A DNA stretch of 64,000 nt from Globisporangium splendens (GCA_006386115.1 VFIW01000046.1:248001-312000), one strand, 5' to 3'. Shown: positions 11,877 to 22,912, numbered from the stretch's first letter. Numbers and translations: made by a program. The notes: generated from the letters alone by a model not told the origin.

Positions 11877-14412
11877 ATGGGCGTGGACATCAAGCGCGTG
11901 GTGCTCAACCCGCGCGCGTACCTGACGCCGTTCGCCATCCTCGTGCTCGTGCACCACCTGCCGCTCATCATCGCGTACCTCGCGATCTCCAAGCCCGACG
12001 GGTTCAAGCAATGCAAGCGACTCCACGACCTCTTCAACTGGCTGCGCGTCGCGTTCATCCTGCACGCCGTCATGGCCGGCCTCATGGTGCTCGACATGGC
12101 ACTCACGCTCTGCTCCAAGGTGTACCGCGTCAAGAAACCCGAGGTATGTTGTAGAAACAGGATTGTTTGGGATATGCGCTGTCGCGTTGTCTAATATGCA
12201 ACTGTTTGTGTATTACTGTGCAGAATTGGCTCATCCTGACGATCTTTTTGCTTTATATCGGAAACCTCGGTGCGTATTTCCTATATACCCCCTCCAATAT
12301 CCTTAATGCTGACGTTCTGTGCGTGTGTGTGGCTTTACAGTGTGGACAATCTACGGCGAAGGCGAGTTTCGCACCGACACGTCGGTGTGCAGCAACGACT
12401 CGGAGGTGATCCAGGACCGCGCCGACTCGGTCGGGTACTACCAGCACGTGGACTTTGTGATCACGGTCGTCGCCGTGTCGCTCGGCGCGTGCACGTCGTA
12501 TATGTGCGGCGTGCACACGAGCTCGGACATCGCCGAGGCCGAGATGCGGTGGCAGAAGCGCTGCTCGACGATGTTCCGCGCGTTCACGTGTCGCAAAGCC
12601 GACTCGCCCGAACACGACGAGGAAGACATCTTCCAGAGTCTCGGCAAGATCCTCGGCAGGTTCTTTGTCGTGCGCTACAACACAACCAAGTTTGAAGGGC
12701 TGCAGTTCAACGACCTGGCGTTCATGCTCGGGCTCGTCTCGAAGACACAAAAGCAGGAGCGCAAGGAAGAGCGTGAGCGCGTGGAACGTGATGCCGAACG
12801 GGGCATCGAGGACCCGTCGGTCGTGCATTTCCCACCCGAGGAAGAGGAGACCCGCCTGCGCGACCTGGCGTTCTTCGGGAAACTCGCGATCGGCATCTAC
12901 GGCTGGCCCATCTACGTGTGGTACTCGCCGTTCTACTGGTTCCGCGTGTTTGGCTGCTTCTCGAAGCCCACGGACGACCAAGTGTTTGACCACGACAACG
13001 TGCTGCAGGGCAACCGCGCGTCGTTCGTCGGGTACACAGGCATCCGCCGCGAGTCGCTCGTGTACCTCAACTGCTACAACTTTGTCTTCCAGGCGCCGTA
13101 CTCGATCGTGAAGGACGCTGAGCGCAAGGAGCTCATCATCAGCGTCCGCGGCAGCATGTCCTTCTACGATTTCATCACCGACGGCCTCGCCAAAGTCGAA
13201 GCGATGCACCCGGAAGAGCTCCCCGACGATATCCCGAATCCGCATGCCACGCGCACCCACTACGGTATGCTGCGCACGGCGCGGTCGCTCTTTGCGGATC
13301 TCCAGGTCGGCTCGCGCAAGCAGCTCTTTTGGGACTTTGCACGACGCCATTGCTCGGTGAGCGGCGGCCGTCTGACTCAGACGGCAGGGCAGCGCAAGGA
13401 GTGGGGGATCGTGGTGTGCGGCCACTCGATGGGCGCTGGTGTCGGAGCGATTCTCTCGGTCATGCTCCGGAAGGAGTTCCCGACGACCAAGGCGTTCCTG
13501 TATGCGCCGCCGATGATGTTCGACCCGGAGACCGCAGTCTGGACCAAGTCGTTCATGACCACAGCCGTGTACAGTGACGACATTGTGCCACGGTTGTCAC
13601 TCGCGAACGTGACGCGTCTGCGCGACGACATGGCGACGCACTTCCACGAAGTCGCGAACGAACGATTGTTCAAAGTGCGCTACGGACGCACGGGCAAGAA
13701 GAAACTGCTCGAGGAAGTCCAGGAGCAGCAGCAGCACCGCAACAGCATCCAATTGGACGTCGTCGATGCCTCGAACGCGATGACGGGCGGCACGACCATC
13801 ATGGACAGCGAGGACTACGTCTCGAGTCAGAACTCGAGTCGCGCACTCGTCGCCGACAATGGAGACAACTCGCCGGAAACGCAGACCCCGACGTCGTCGC
13901 GTGGCAACGAGAACGAGAACCGGAACACGACAATGACGGACGATCGCTCGAAGCGCTCAAGCCACGTGCTCGATCTCGACTTTTTGCGCACGTCGGAAAT
14001 CGACGCCGACCAGGACGTGGACGTGCCGGGCGAGATCGTGCACATCCAGCCGGTCAAACCAGCGCGCAAGTGCGGCTGCACCGTGTTTCTGGGCGAGCAG
14101 CAGATGAAGTACACGCTGCGCGACGCGAGCTACTTCCGCAAGATCTGGGTCACGCCGCGCGCCGTGCAGGACCACATGGTGCACCACTACGACCGCACGA
14201 TCCACTTTTTGGTGCACAACTGCCTCGAGTTCCCTGAGAAGCGCGACGACTCACTCGCGAGCTCCAGCGCCAGTGTCAACGCGCGAGGCAAGCAGCACTA
14301 CGCCGACAGCAGCGACTCGTCCTGGGTCGAGGCGTCCACGGACGACGACGGCGGCGAGACGCGCGCCGCCAACTCGAACGCGCCGTACCGCGAGATCGCC
14401 GAAGTCGTTTAG
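11877..14412 (+). CDS. Membrane class-3 lipase, diacylglycerol lipase-like
   Basis: Exons 11877-12143, 12224-12269 and 12341-14412 give about 794 residues. The first ~170 residues contain about four hydrophobic segments (FAILVLVHHLPLIIAYLAI, LILTIFLLYIGNL, FVITVVAVSLGA), the layout of sn-1-specific diacylglycerol lipases. The lipase domain follows, with LIISVRGSMSFYDFITD, then the nucleophile elbow VVCGHSMGAGVGAIL (GxSxG), and an aspartate-bearing VYSDDIVPRLS. A HYD.. histidine (HHYDRTIHF) near residue ~770 may complete the triad. The reaction expected is hydrolysis of diacylglycerol at the membrane, releasing a monoacylglycerol and a fatty acid. A long charged insert (residues ~620-700) precedes the last lipase strand. 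The Ser/Asp-rich C-terminal tail is low complexity. Substrate is inferred from family only. Confidence 0.88.
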
Positions 14413-14691
14413 TGTGCATTGTGAGCATCCGAGTGTCTATTGGAGAAGGACACGTCCAGGAGAAAGGATTTAGGAAAAGAAATCGGCTATTTCTGGTGAT
14501 TAACGCGAATTATTTATGCTAAAACTGTATTTGTTTGCTTGGGTACATGACCAACATTCACACAAATATTGAATGAGTGATGGTCTCAGATGTTCAACAC
14601 GCCTCAATGATCCCAACTGCTTGACCTCATCAATGGCGAAGAGCGCACTTTGACAACGAACGAGAAACACGCACAAGCGCACGCAGACACG

Positions 14692-15366
14692 ATGGCGACA
14701 CAACAACAGCAGAACCCCAAGCGCCGCGGCCGTCGCTCGGTCACCCCCGAGGTGCGGCTCTCGAAGTTGCTCGCGTTTGCGCTGCGCCACGGCGCCGAGG
14801 AGCTCAAGCTCGACATGCGTCCGTCCGGGTACGTCGAGCTCGCGCAGTTGCTGCGCCACCCCAAGTTCAAGCACACGACAGAGGAGGAGATCGAGCACGT
14901 TGTGCGCACGAACGAGAAGAAGCGGTTCACGATCACGACGGATGAGACCGGCACGATCAAGTTCATCCGCGCGAACCAGGGTCACAGTCTGCAACTCGTG
15001 CAGGACGACGAGCTGTTGACGCCGTTGGAGACGCCCGACGCGATCGAGAAGTGCATCCACGGTACGTACACCAAGTTCTGGGACAGCATCCACGAGACGG
15101 GGTTGTCGCGCATGACGCGGAACCACATCCACTTCACGACCCAGGAGGTCGTGGAAGGCGACGTCGTGAGCGGCATGCGCACAGACTGCAATCTGCTGCT
15201 GTACATCGATTTCCCACTCGCGCTCGCCGATGGCATCAAGTTTTTCCGCTCGAGCAACAACGTCGTGCTGAGTCCGGGTTTCCAGGATTCGGGCGTGATT
15301 GACCGCAAGTATTTCCTCAAGGCAATGCATCGAGATGGAACGATCATCTACGAACGAGATGCATAA
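14692..15366 (+). CDS. TRPT1: tRNA 2'-phosphotransferase (KptA/Tpt1 family)
   Basis: Single exon, 224 residues. The enzyme transfers the 2'-phosphate left at ligated tRNA splice junctions to NAD+, completing tRNA splicing. Visible family features are the N-terminal winged-helix block (LSKLLAFALRHG, then GYVELAQLL), IRANQGHSL, HGTYTKFWDSIHETGLSRMTRNHIHF, and the C-terminal strand YIDFPLALADGIKFFRSSNNVVLSPG. The Arg-His-Arg-Arg catalytic set maps to RHG, RANQGHS and SRMTRNHIHF. The ATG at 14692 starts with MATQQQQNPK; a longer frame at 14650 starts at a non-ATG codon and is not preferred. Confidence 0.95.
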   Translation: MATQQQQNPKRRGRRSVTPEVRLSKLLAFALRHGAEELKLDMRPSGYVELAQLLRHPKFKHTTEEEIEHVVRTNEKKRFTITTDETGTIKFIRANQGHSLQLVQDDELLTPLETPDAIEKCIHGTYTKFWDSIHETGLSRMTRNHIHFTTQEVVEGDVVSGMRTDCNLLLYIDFPLALADGIKFFRSSNNVVLSPGFQDSGVIDRKYFLKAMHRDGTIIYERDA

Positions 15367-15483
15367 CAAGACAATAGGGATTACCTTGTTTATATAAGAT
15401 TGAAATGTTTGCATACGCGATTTGACGGTTATAACAAAGCAAAATGCGCAACATGGCCACATGCCCTCTTCTTTTTTGTGGAT

Positions 15484-16278
15484 TTACGCCACGTGCAGTC
15501 CATTCACGGCGTTGTTGACAGGCATCACTGGCGCAGGGACCAAGTCTTCGGTGATCTCCACACTTGCCGCCGGACCGAAAATAGCGTCATTATCGCTACT
15601 CGCGCTGTCGTATCCTCCTGCAAACTCGAGGTCGTCGCATTCCTCGTCCTTGCCTTCTTGTGGTGACAACTCTTTGTCGCCTTTGCCACAGAACGGGTTG
15701 ATCTCTTCTTCGTCGTCGTCATTATTGTCCAGTCGGTCAAAGCGCGCGGCACGCTGGTCGATGCGCGAGCGCACGGCGAGTCCGAGTGACACCAGCGCGA
15801 GCGCCGCAGGAACCAAAAAGTACCAGTTCGAGACCTCCTGGGACGACGAAGATGATGCGCCTTGCGCAGTCCCAGTCCCAATTGCTGCTTGCGTGTTGAC
15901 CGCGTTCAGCTGTGCGGACTCGGCCATACTGAGCGCATCAGGCACAAACGGCAGGTCGAGCGGCACGATCTCGCTTTGCATCGTTGGTTGCGGCGTGGCC
16001 GCTTCATATTGCGCGGTTTCAGTGACGAAGTGTGCCTCAGCGTCCTGGTTGTCCTGCTTGCAGGTAGTGGCGTTGACGCAGCGGTAGCAGCCTTCCTGGA
16101 GCGCCAGGATCTTGTGCGGACCGCAGTGGAACGTGGCTTCGGGCGACGCAAACTCCGTGTCGCACGAGAGCCGCAGTGGCTCTGTGTCGTCGCACGACGT
16201 GTCGCGCTGCGCAGACGCTGTCGCTGCCAGCATCGCCGTCGCTATGACAAGCAGCAGGGACGATCGGCCGACGCGCAT
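15484..16278 (-). CDS. Type I single-pass membrane protein, unknown function
   Basis: Single exon, 264 residues. A clear signal peptide (VGRSSLLLVIATAMLAATASA) precedes a lumenal or extracellular domain with eight cysteines in the first ~75 residues (for example CDDTEPLRLSC, CGPHKILALQEGCYRC). These suggest a compact disulphide-bonded fold. After a Ser-rich linker comes one membrane segment (WYFLVPAALALVSLGLAV), then a basic stop-transfer stretch and an acidic cytoplasmic tail (NNDDDEEEINPF). No family was recognised. Because the protein is membrane-anchored, a secreted effector role is unlikely. It is convergent with the phosphotransferase gene. Confidence 0.75.
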   Translation of the reverse strand: MRVGRSSLLLVIATAMLAATASAQRDTSCDDTEPLRLSCDTEFASPEATFHCGPHKILALQEGCYRCVNATTCKQDNQDAEAHFVTETAQYEAATPQPTMQSEIVPLDLPFVPDALSMAESAQLNAVNTQAAIGTGTAQGASSSSSQEVSNWYFLVPAALALVSLGLAVRSRIDQRAARFDRLDNNDDDEEEINPFCGKGDKELSPQEGKDEECDDLEFAGGYDSASSDNDAIFGPAASVEITEDLVPAPVMPVNNAVNGLHVA

Positions 16279-16568
16279 CGCTGCTTATCAATGAAGAGCG
16301 GTTTAAATGCGAGAGAATTCGCCAAATGCCGAAATGACCTGCAGCATTGGGAAAAGTATCTTCGGGTTGCAGTTGGTGTCAAACCTCTTACATGTAATAG
16401 CACGTTTCTTTTAGTTGGTACATGGTCAACATCATTACGTCAAAGGCACTGTGTAAATGCATAGCTCGTCATATAAAATAGGCTCGGACGCGAAAGGTCG
16501 CGGTTAAAAGTTTAGCCGCTCTTTTCTTCTATGAGACGCCATTTTTTCCATCCATCCCATACGACAAC

Positions 16569-17139
16569 ATGGTACGAAAGCTGCTGGCATTAATGGCGTC
16601 CTCTGTAGCTACGAGCACGCCTTTCACACTGGAGGCTGCTATGTGCTTGTGCTTGGGTGTATTTGTGTGCGAATGTGGTAGGCGACGACGCTCTCGGAGG
16701 AGCACGAGCGGGAGCTCAAGAAGATCTTTGATGCCTACGACCAGATGCAATGAGCCTCTGGCGAAAATGCGATTGGCGATGTGCTGTCACTAACAATGGG
16801 ACAAGCAGAACGGATCGGGCGATATTGACATCAACGAGGTACTTCCGCAGACGATGAACGCAGTTAGCCGCTTCGTCAACAGCTCATAATGATCTCTTGG
16901 TGTGTGTGACTTAGCTACGAGACATTGCTGAGGACCTCGGCGAACCTTTATTCGAGATTGAGTTGCAGTATCTCGCCAAGGAATTTGACTCCGACCAAAA
17001 GTCAGCCGACGATATCTCAAAGGAAATCCTAAATGTTTGTCACTCTTGGCGTCTCTGACTTTGTCTTCCTCGTCCTTCGTGACGCAGTGGTTCCATCAGC
17101 TGGACCGAGTTCATCTCCTGGTGGAAGCTCCCGTTCTAG
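16569..17139 (+). CDS. Small two-EF-hand calcium-binding protein
   Basis: Five small exons give 77 residues: 16569-16571 (ATG only), 16682-16744, 16809-16838, 16915-17000 and 17088-17139. Joined, they make two canonical 12-residue EF-hand loops, DQNGSGDIDINE and DSDQNGSISWTE, each with the expected flanking helices (LKKIFDAY, LQYLAKEF, FISWWKLPF). This is the length of polcalcin-type proteins. The loops only form if intron 2 runs 16745-16808, which starts with AT instead of GT and ends with AG. Intron 1 follows the start codon directly (ATG then GTACGA). Other introns are GT-AG. The missing donor G could be sequence error, an allele-level lesion, or true non-canonical splicing. Confidence 0.75.
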
Positions 17140-17215
17140 GCGCTTTGTCCAAGCGAGAGAGCGATGCCGAGGCAGCACTTGTGCATTGCCCTTGACGCCA
17201 TAACGCCCTATTTTA

Positions 17216-18622
17216 ATGCATCTCTCATCATCCCATGCCTCTCGCTCTCTGTTCCTGTCTGGGGATCCCATGGTGGCGTGTCGCCGTCGCCATTTCAAAT
17301 CCGTTCTTGACGCACTTCAACGTGCAGCTTTATGTAGTCCCCCGCATCCAGTCGAGTCCCTCGACTCGAAAGACGAGCCGCTGCTGGTACCACACCCATT
17401 CCTGGCGTCTTCGGCGTCGTCTCCCTCGACACTCGACGTCAAGCAGCAGAAAGAGCGCAACCAGATGCCAGAATCTGCCGACGATGCCGCCGAGCCAGCG
17501 AATTCGGACTCGGAGTCCGAGTGCAGCAAACGACTGCAGCACGAGGTTCACCTACGTACCAAGCAACAGCGACTAACGGCTGAGGGTTCCGAAGACGAGC
17601 AGCAAGAGATCATCCAAGTGGTGGAGCGTGTCGTGCGCCGTCCAGTCCAAACCATCAGCAGCAAACTGGAGCGCCCCAAAAGTGCGACTTTGACGCGCAA
17701 GCCTACAACGACGACCTCGCATTCGTCCCGCGATGAAGACCATCGCCCTCGAGTGCAGCACACGAGCCGCACGAGCAACAACCACCAGAGCAGTACTGTC
17801 GCTGCGTCCCATGATTCCTCGGAGCGCTGGGGTCAACCGCGAGCGACCATGTCGACTGCCGACAAACGCGCCAAGTCGTCGAACAGCTCAACGACTGCAT
17901 CTAGTCGCTTGACCTCTTCTCGTACCTCGTCCTCCTCGAGCAATCAGCACAGTGCACGCGAAAGCAGCAGCCACCACTCGAGTTCAGAGAAAAGCGATGC
18001 ATCGTGCCACCCAGAGCGCGTCTCGAGCAGCCATCGTACCTCATCGTCCTCGTCGAAGACTACGCCGACGTCCAGCAAAGACACGACGCCGCTGCCCGAG
18101 GGCTGGATCAAGAAGACGCACTCCAAGAGCGGACGCGGGTACTACTACGACACGCTCAACAAGGTCTCGTCCTAGAAACACCCATCCAAGATGCTGGAAA
18201 ACATCTTCGGTACGGCGCGCGTGCCATCAACAAGCAGCAGCAACCAGCACAAGGCTACTTCTCCCTCTTCGACACCAACGTCCGCAGACTCGATCACGCC
18301 GACGTCGTCCAAGATCGCAACATCGTCGAGTCGACGAACCTCGCTGTCCAGCGGAACCAGTGCGCTCCCGAAAGACTGGGCGCGACGCACCGATCCAAAG
18401 AGTGTCCGCTTGTTCTACGTCAACTTGATCACAAACAAATCGTTTGCCAAGCTCCCGTCGTCCGTGACTGCGACAACGGCGAGTGGCTCTTCCGGAGCAA
18501 AGAAAGCGACGACCACGACGACGACAGCCGACCCACTTCGCAAGAAAACGACCGTGCCACAGAGTCCGCAGTTCTCGCAAATGTCCTGGCAGCGGAAAAA
18601 AGTGCCCTCGACCAACGATTAA
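17216..18622 (+). pseudogene. WW-domain protein interrupted by an in-frame TAG
   Basis: One frame runs from 17216 to 18622 with a single stop, TAG at 18173-18175. The first part is Ser/Thr-rich and disordered, then a WW domain begins (LPEGWIKKTHSKSGRGYYYD, then TLNKVSS). The stop takes exactly the place of the second WW tryptophan, and the motif resumes with KHPSK in the same frame. After another Ser-rich linker there is a second, degenerate WW-like unit (LPKDWARRTDPKS, then RLFYVNLITNKSFAKLP), with Phe in place of the second Trp. A single G-to-A change (TGG to TAG) would explain this. Whether it is a fixed null, one haplotype, or read through is not decided by the sequence. It lies 76 bp after the EF-hand gene on the same strand. 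Confidence 0.75.
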
Positions 18623-18914
18623 CTGCTCGCTTGATGTGTCTCGTGTCGGGAGACAACAGTGTCCATTTGATCACGACGGTGGGAGACACCAGGAGGACGG
18701 AACACGTCTCACATAATTGGCGATCTCTCTTTTCTTTATTAGTTTCCATAAACAACGGTTTCTTTCTCTCTCTTTCATCATTCACTCGTGAGCTGAGCTC
18801 CTGTGTGCGAAGAGCTACTTTGTAGCTCCTCACACGCACACCTGCGTATTCACACACTAACCGTAAGAAAAGGACGCAGACACAAACAACATACTCCTCT
18901 GTTGTTACTTATGC

Positions 18915-20589
18915 TTAGGCATGGGATTCGTCGACGTTGATGATCGTGTGAGCGAGGATCTTGATCGCGTTTTTCATATCGGTCAACGAGCAGTACTCGT
19001 TGTCGCCGTGGTACACAGCGCTCTTGCCAAAACCGATGAGCGTCAGATCCAAACCAGCCCGTTGAAGGTCGCGCACGAGCGGCAAACTGCCACTGATCGA
19101 GAAGGGCTTGGCCTGACCCAACACGGTCGTGATCGCACCTTCGAGAGACTTGAAGCCGACCGACTCGAGTGAGCACGCAATGCCCTCGAAGTAGTGCTTG
19201 TCGAACGAGAACTCGAGCTTGCCCGTGAGGTTCTCGGCTGGGAGAGTGTACTTGGAGCTTGGACCACGCAACCCCTCCAAGACCGTCAGGTCCTTGTTCA
19301 AGTCATCCACGTACGACTGCACCTTGGAGATCAGCTGCACACACACACAACAATGCGTCAGTTATCATCACAATCAGCAAGAGAGCAAAGCAATCATTGT
19401 GACACTAGCACGTACATCCTTCATTTCGTAAAATGGCGACAAGCGGACATCACCCGAGATCTTCACCCACGGAGGGATCTGGTTCAGACCGTTCGTCGAT
19501 GACTCGATGCGCGTTGGCTTCATGGTCGATGGGCACGAAAAGTTGTACTCGCGCTCCTGCTCCAACGGACCAAAGTCCTTGTAGAATCGCTCCTGGATCT
19601 TCACCAGCGCGTCCATTCCCAACTCCAGACCGTTGATGCCCAAGTTTGGCAGACCACTGTGGAAGAGCTTGCCCGTGGCTTTGAGGCTCCACGTGATGGC
19701 ACCGGCCGTACCGATGCACGGCTGGCTGTCCGAACAATCGACCCAGATGACGGGACCGTTCTTGATGAAATCGATTTTGCCGGATTCCATCAAGGTTTCG
19801 ACGCCCACACCAGGGATCTCACCGTTTTCCTCCGACGCGATCAAGACAGCGACCACTTGTGTCTTGGTTGGCACCTTGTTCTTGGCGAGTTGCAAGAAAA
19901 GCTCTGTTAAGGTAAAATAGAAGATCGTACGTCATTAGATTCCTGAATAAGCGTGGACGCAAGCGATAGAACAAGAGATATAACCATATAGACAACGTAC
20001 GAGTCATGAGCGCAACGTGGCCCAAACAATCGGTCGTGCCACGGCCGTACAACTTGTCGCCTTCCACGCTCAGCGTGAACGGGTCGCGAGCCCAACCCTC
20101 AGGGTTCGCTGGCACCACGTCCAAGTGCGAGCCCACGAACGCCAGTGTCTGCTTGCTGTCGGCAAAGTCTGGGTGCTGGTACTTGATGATCACATTGCCG
20201 CGGCCCGCGACAAACTCGACGCGCTCGACGCTCAGGAACCCGCCGTGCTTGGTCGTGTAAGGCTCCAACTCGGCCAGCACAAAGTCGGACACGACGTTCT
20301 CCTGCGGCACCAAGCCGAGGTCTGGCGCGTTTTGCACCTTGTCCTATTGTGTTTCGTATGCATAAATACAGCGATTTGATGAGATACACGTGACACAAAG
20401 ATATGATGAGCAATCATGCTGCATGCATGCATTCCCTGTCTGTCTATGCAATGGGGACAAGAGAAACGAGAGGCTGAGAGTGAGTGAGGAGGGACGGAAA
20501 CAGTTACGCACCGCGACGCTGATGAGCTTGCGCAGCAGCTCAATGTACGCGACCTCGTCCAACTCGATCTGCTGCAAGAGGGACGCCAT
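18915..20589 (-). CDS. argE: Acetylornithine deacetylase, copy A
   Basis: M20-family metallopeptidase that hydrolyses N-acetylornithine to ornithine in arginine synthesis. Exons 20589-20512, 20343-20001, 19903-19416 and 19334-18915 give 442 residues. Metal and catalytic signatures are present: GSHLDVVPANPEGW (His and catalytic Asp), GRGTTDCLGH (bridging Asp), IASEENGEIPGVG (Glu-Glu), WVDCSDSQPCIG, and YHGDNEYCSLTD near the C-terminus (His). Dimerisation-domain segments such as GKLFHSGLPNLGINGLELGMDAL match the plant and oomycete ArgE branch rather than carnosinases. Exon 4 is uninterrupted, unlike copy B. No targeting peptide is evident. The core promoter is 44 nt upstream of the ATG. Confidence 0.92.
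19148..20346. repeat. Homogenised tract, copy A side
   Basis: Bases 19148-20346 match 21466-22664 (offset 2318) with only one difference seen by eye, C at 20263 versus T at 22581, across exons and introns alike. Sequence diverges sharply outside both ends. Confidence 0.9.
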
Positions 20590-20632
20590 GGCCACACTTG
20601 TGTTTCTCTTCTTCGCTTGGGGGCTTGAGCGG

Positions 20633-20648
20633 AAATTCCGAAATGAGC
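20633..20648 (-). promoter_or_regulatory. Oomycete 16-nt core promoter of argE copy A
   Basis: Minus strand GCTCATTTCGGAATTT, identical to the elements at 6190-6205 and 22913-22928. It lies 44 nt upstream of the copy A ATG. Confidence 0.8.
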
Positions 20649-21145
20649 TCTTCGAATCCAAGGAACTAAAAATATGTACCAGTCCAAGTGGTACGATGCC
20701 TCTCAATACGAACCAAGATCACAAGATAGGGTTGTGGTTTCAGAGCAAGCTAGAGTGATGGGCCGTATAGCAAATTCGCACTATACCGAGGGAGAAGAGT
20801 GGAGAAGAGGCGACCAATTTGCCTTCGTAGCCATCCCCAAAGTTCAAGGATTCACACATGCACACAGCCTGTGTGCACAAGAAAAACGTGTGGCTGCAAT
20901 TGCATCTTCACTTCATGTTGACGGCGGCGACTAGAAATGACGATCTTGTGCAAGGACCTGCCGCTTGTGACTCGTTTTACGATCAGTTGAAGGAATGGCG
21001 CGGTATAGATGGATCGAATTCTGTTATGATTCACACTCAGGACTGTGACAAACGTGGTCTTTGAGGCTTTTGATCGATGCTCAAGTCCTGGTTTGAGAGA
21101 GAACGCAACGATTGTAGCAACAACGACACTTACAGAAGCTACTGT

Positions 21146-22829
21146 TTAATGATGAGCGTCATCGACGCTGGCGATCGTTCGTGCGAGAATCTTGATGGCG
21201 TTCTTCATGTCGCTGAGCAGGCAGTACTCGTTGTCGCCGTGGTAGACCGAGCTGAGACCAAAGCCAATGAGGGTCAAGTCGAACCCTCCGCGTTGCATGT
21301 CACGCACAAGCGGCAGACTGCCACTGATCGAGTACGGCTTGGCCGCGCCAAGAACGTCCGTGATGGCAGCAGAGAGTGACCTAATGATGCGCATGAAGAC
21401 AGTCAAACGGTTAGTCAATGCTATGCGAACTATTACCCGGCAAGGAGATCTAGTGAATGCTACGTACTTGAAGCCGACCGACTCGAGTGAGCACGCAATG
21501 CCCTCGAAGTAGTGCTTGTCGAACGAGAACTCGAGCTTGCCCGTGAGGTTCTCGGCTGGGAGAGTGTACTTGGAGCTTGGACCACGCAACCCCTCCAAGA
21601 CCGTCAGGTCCTTGTTCAAGTCATCCACGTACGACTGCACCTTGGAGATCAGCTGCACACACACACAACAATGCGTCAGTTATCATCACAATCAGCAAGA
21701 GAGCAAAGCAATCATTGTGACACTAGCACGTACATCCTTCATTTCGTAAAATGGCGACAAGCGGACATCACCCGAGATCTTCACCCACGGAGGGATCTGG
21801 TTCAGACCGTTCGTCGATGACTCGATGCGCGTTGGCTTCATGGTCGATGGGCACGAAAAGTTGTACTCGCGCTCCTGCTCCAACGGACCAAAGTCCTTGT
21901 AGAATCGCTCCTGGATCTTCACCAGCGCGTCCATTCCCAACTCCAGACCGTTGATGCCCAAGTTTGGCAGACCACTGTGGAAGAGCTTGCCCGTGGCTTT
22001 GAGGCTCCACGTGATGGCACCGGCCGTACCGATGCACGGCTGGCTGTCCGAACAATCGACCCAGATGACGGGACCGTTCTTGATGAAATCGATTTTGCCG
22101 GATTCCATCAAGGTTTCGACGCCCACACCAGGGATCTCACCGTTTTCCTCCGACGCGATCAAGACAGCGACCACTTGTGTCTTGGTTGGCACCTTGTTCT
22201 TGGCGAGTTGCAAGAAAAGCTCTGTTAAGGTAAAATAGAAGATCGTACGTCATTAGATTCCTGAATAAGCGTGGACGCAAGCGATAGAACAAGAGATATA
22301 ACCATATAGACAACGTACGAGTCATGAGCGCAACGTGGCCCAAACAATCGGTCGTGCCACGGCCGTACAACTTGTCGCCTTCCACGCTCAGCGTGAACGG
22401 GTCGCGAGCCCAACCCTCAGGGTTCGCTGGCACCACGTCCAAGTGCGAGCCCACGAACGCCAGTGTCTGCTTGCTGTCGGCAAAGTCTGGGTGCTGGTAC
22501 TTGATGATCACATTGCCGCGGCCCGCGACAAACTCGACGCGCTCGACGCTCAGGAACCCGCCGTGCTTGGTCGTGTAAGGTTCCAACTCGGCCAGCACAA
22601 AGTCGGACACGACGTTCTCCTGCGGCACCAAGCCGAGGTCTGGCGCGTTTTGCACCTTGTCCTAAACGAAGTTCGTATATAACCACGTGACATGCACATG
22701 TGATCAGCACCTCCACCGTGACCTACGTTTGCTGAGAGCAGTGCACGTTACCGCGACGTTGATGAGTTTGCGCAGCAGCTCGATGAACTCCGTCTCGTCG
22801 AGCGCGATGTCACTGAGTGCGAACGCCAT
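21146..22829 (-). CDS. argE: Acetylornithine deacetylase, copy B
   Basis: Tandem paralogue of the gene at 18915-20589, same strand. Exons 22829-22752, 22661-22319, 22221-21734, 21652-21468 and 21380-21146 also give 442 residues. Exons 2 and 3, their introns, and the first part of exon 4 are essentially identical to copy A. Exon 1 (MAFALSDIALDETEF) and the C-terminal ~78 residues differ at many positions (for example VLGAAKPYS against VLGQAKPFS, and DDAHH against DESHA at the end). An 87-bp GT-AG intron at 21381-21467, absent from copy A, splits the last exon at a phase-2 position. All metal ligands and the YHGDNEYC motif are kept, so both copies look functional. Confidence 0.92.
21466..22664. 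repeat. Homogenised tract, copy B side
   Basis: Partner of 19148-20346. Its left border coincides with the donor of the copy B-specific intron (TTCAA then GTACGTAG on the minus strand). Its right border lies just before the acceptor of exon 2. Confidence 0.9.
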
Positions 22830-22912
22830 TGTCGCGTGCGTTTTGAGCGTCTGGTGTGTGTGTGTGTCTTGGAGTCTTCTGGACGGGTTCTTCGACTTGC
22901 GTTCTCGACCGC

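Noticed and set aside
12253..13425. 390-codon open frame on the minus strand
   Set aside because: Shadow of the lipase coding exon; no domain and a skewed His/Arg/Val composition.
17216..18622. TAG reassigned to an amino acid
   Set aside because: Other genes in the window end normally at TAG (TIM50, the lipase, the cyclin), so general reassignment is excluded; only local mutation or readthrough remains.
18915..22829. Carnosinase-type dipeptidases
   Set aside because: M20 motifs alone would allow this, but the GRGTTDCLGH, IPGVG and YHGDNEYCLL context and the 442-residue length match the acetylornithine deacetylase branch better.
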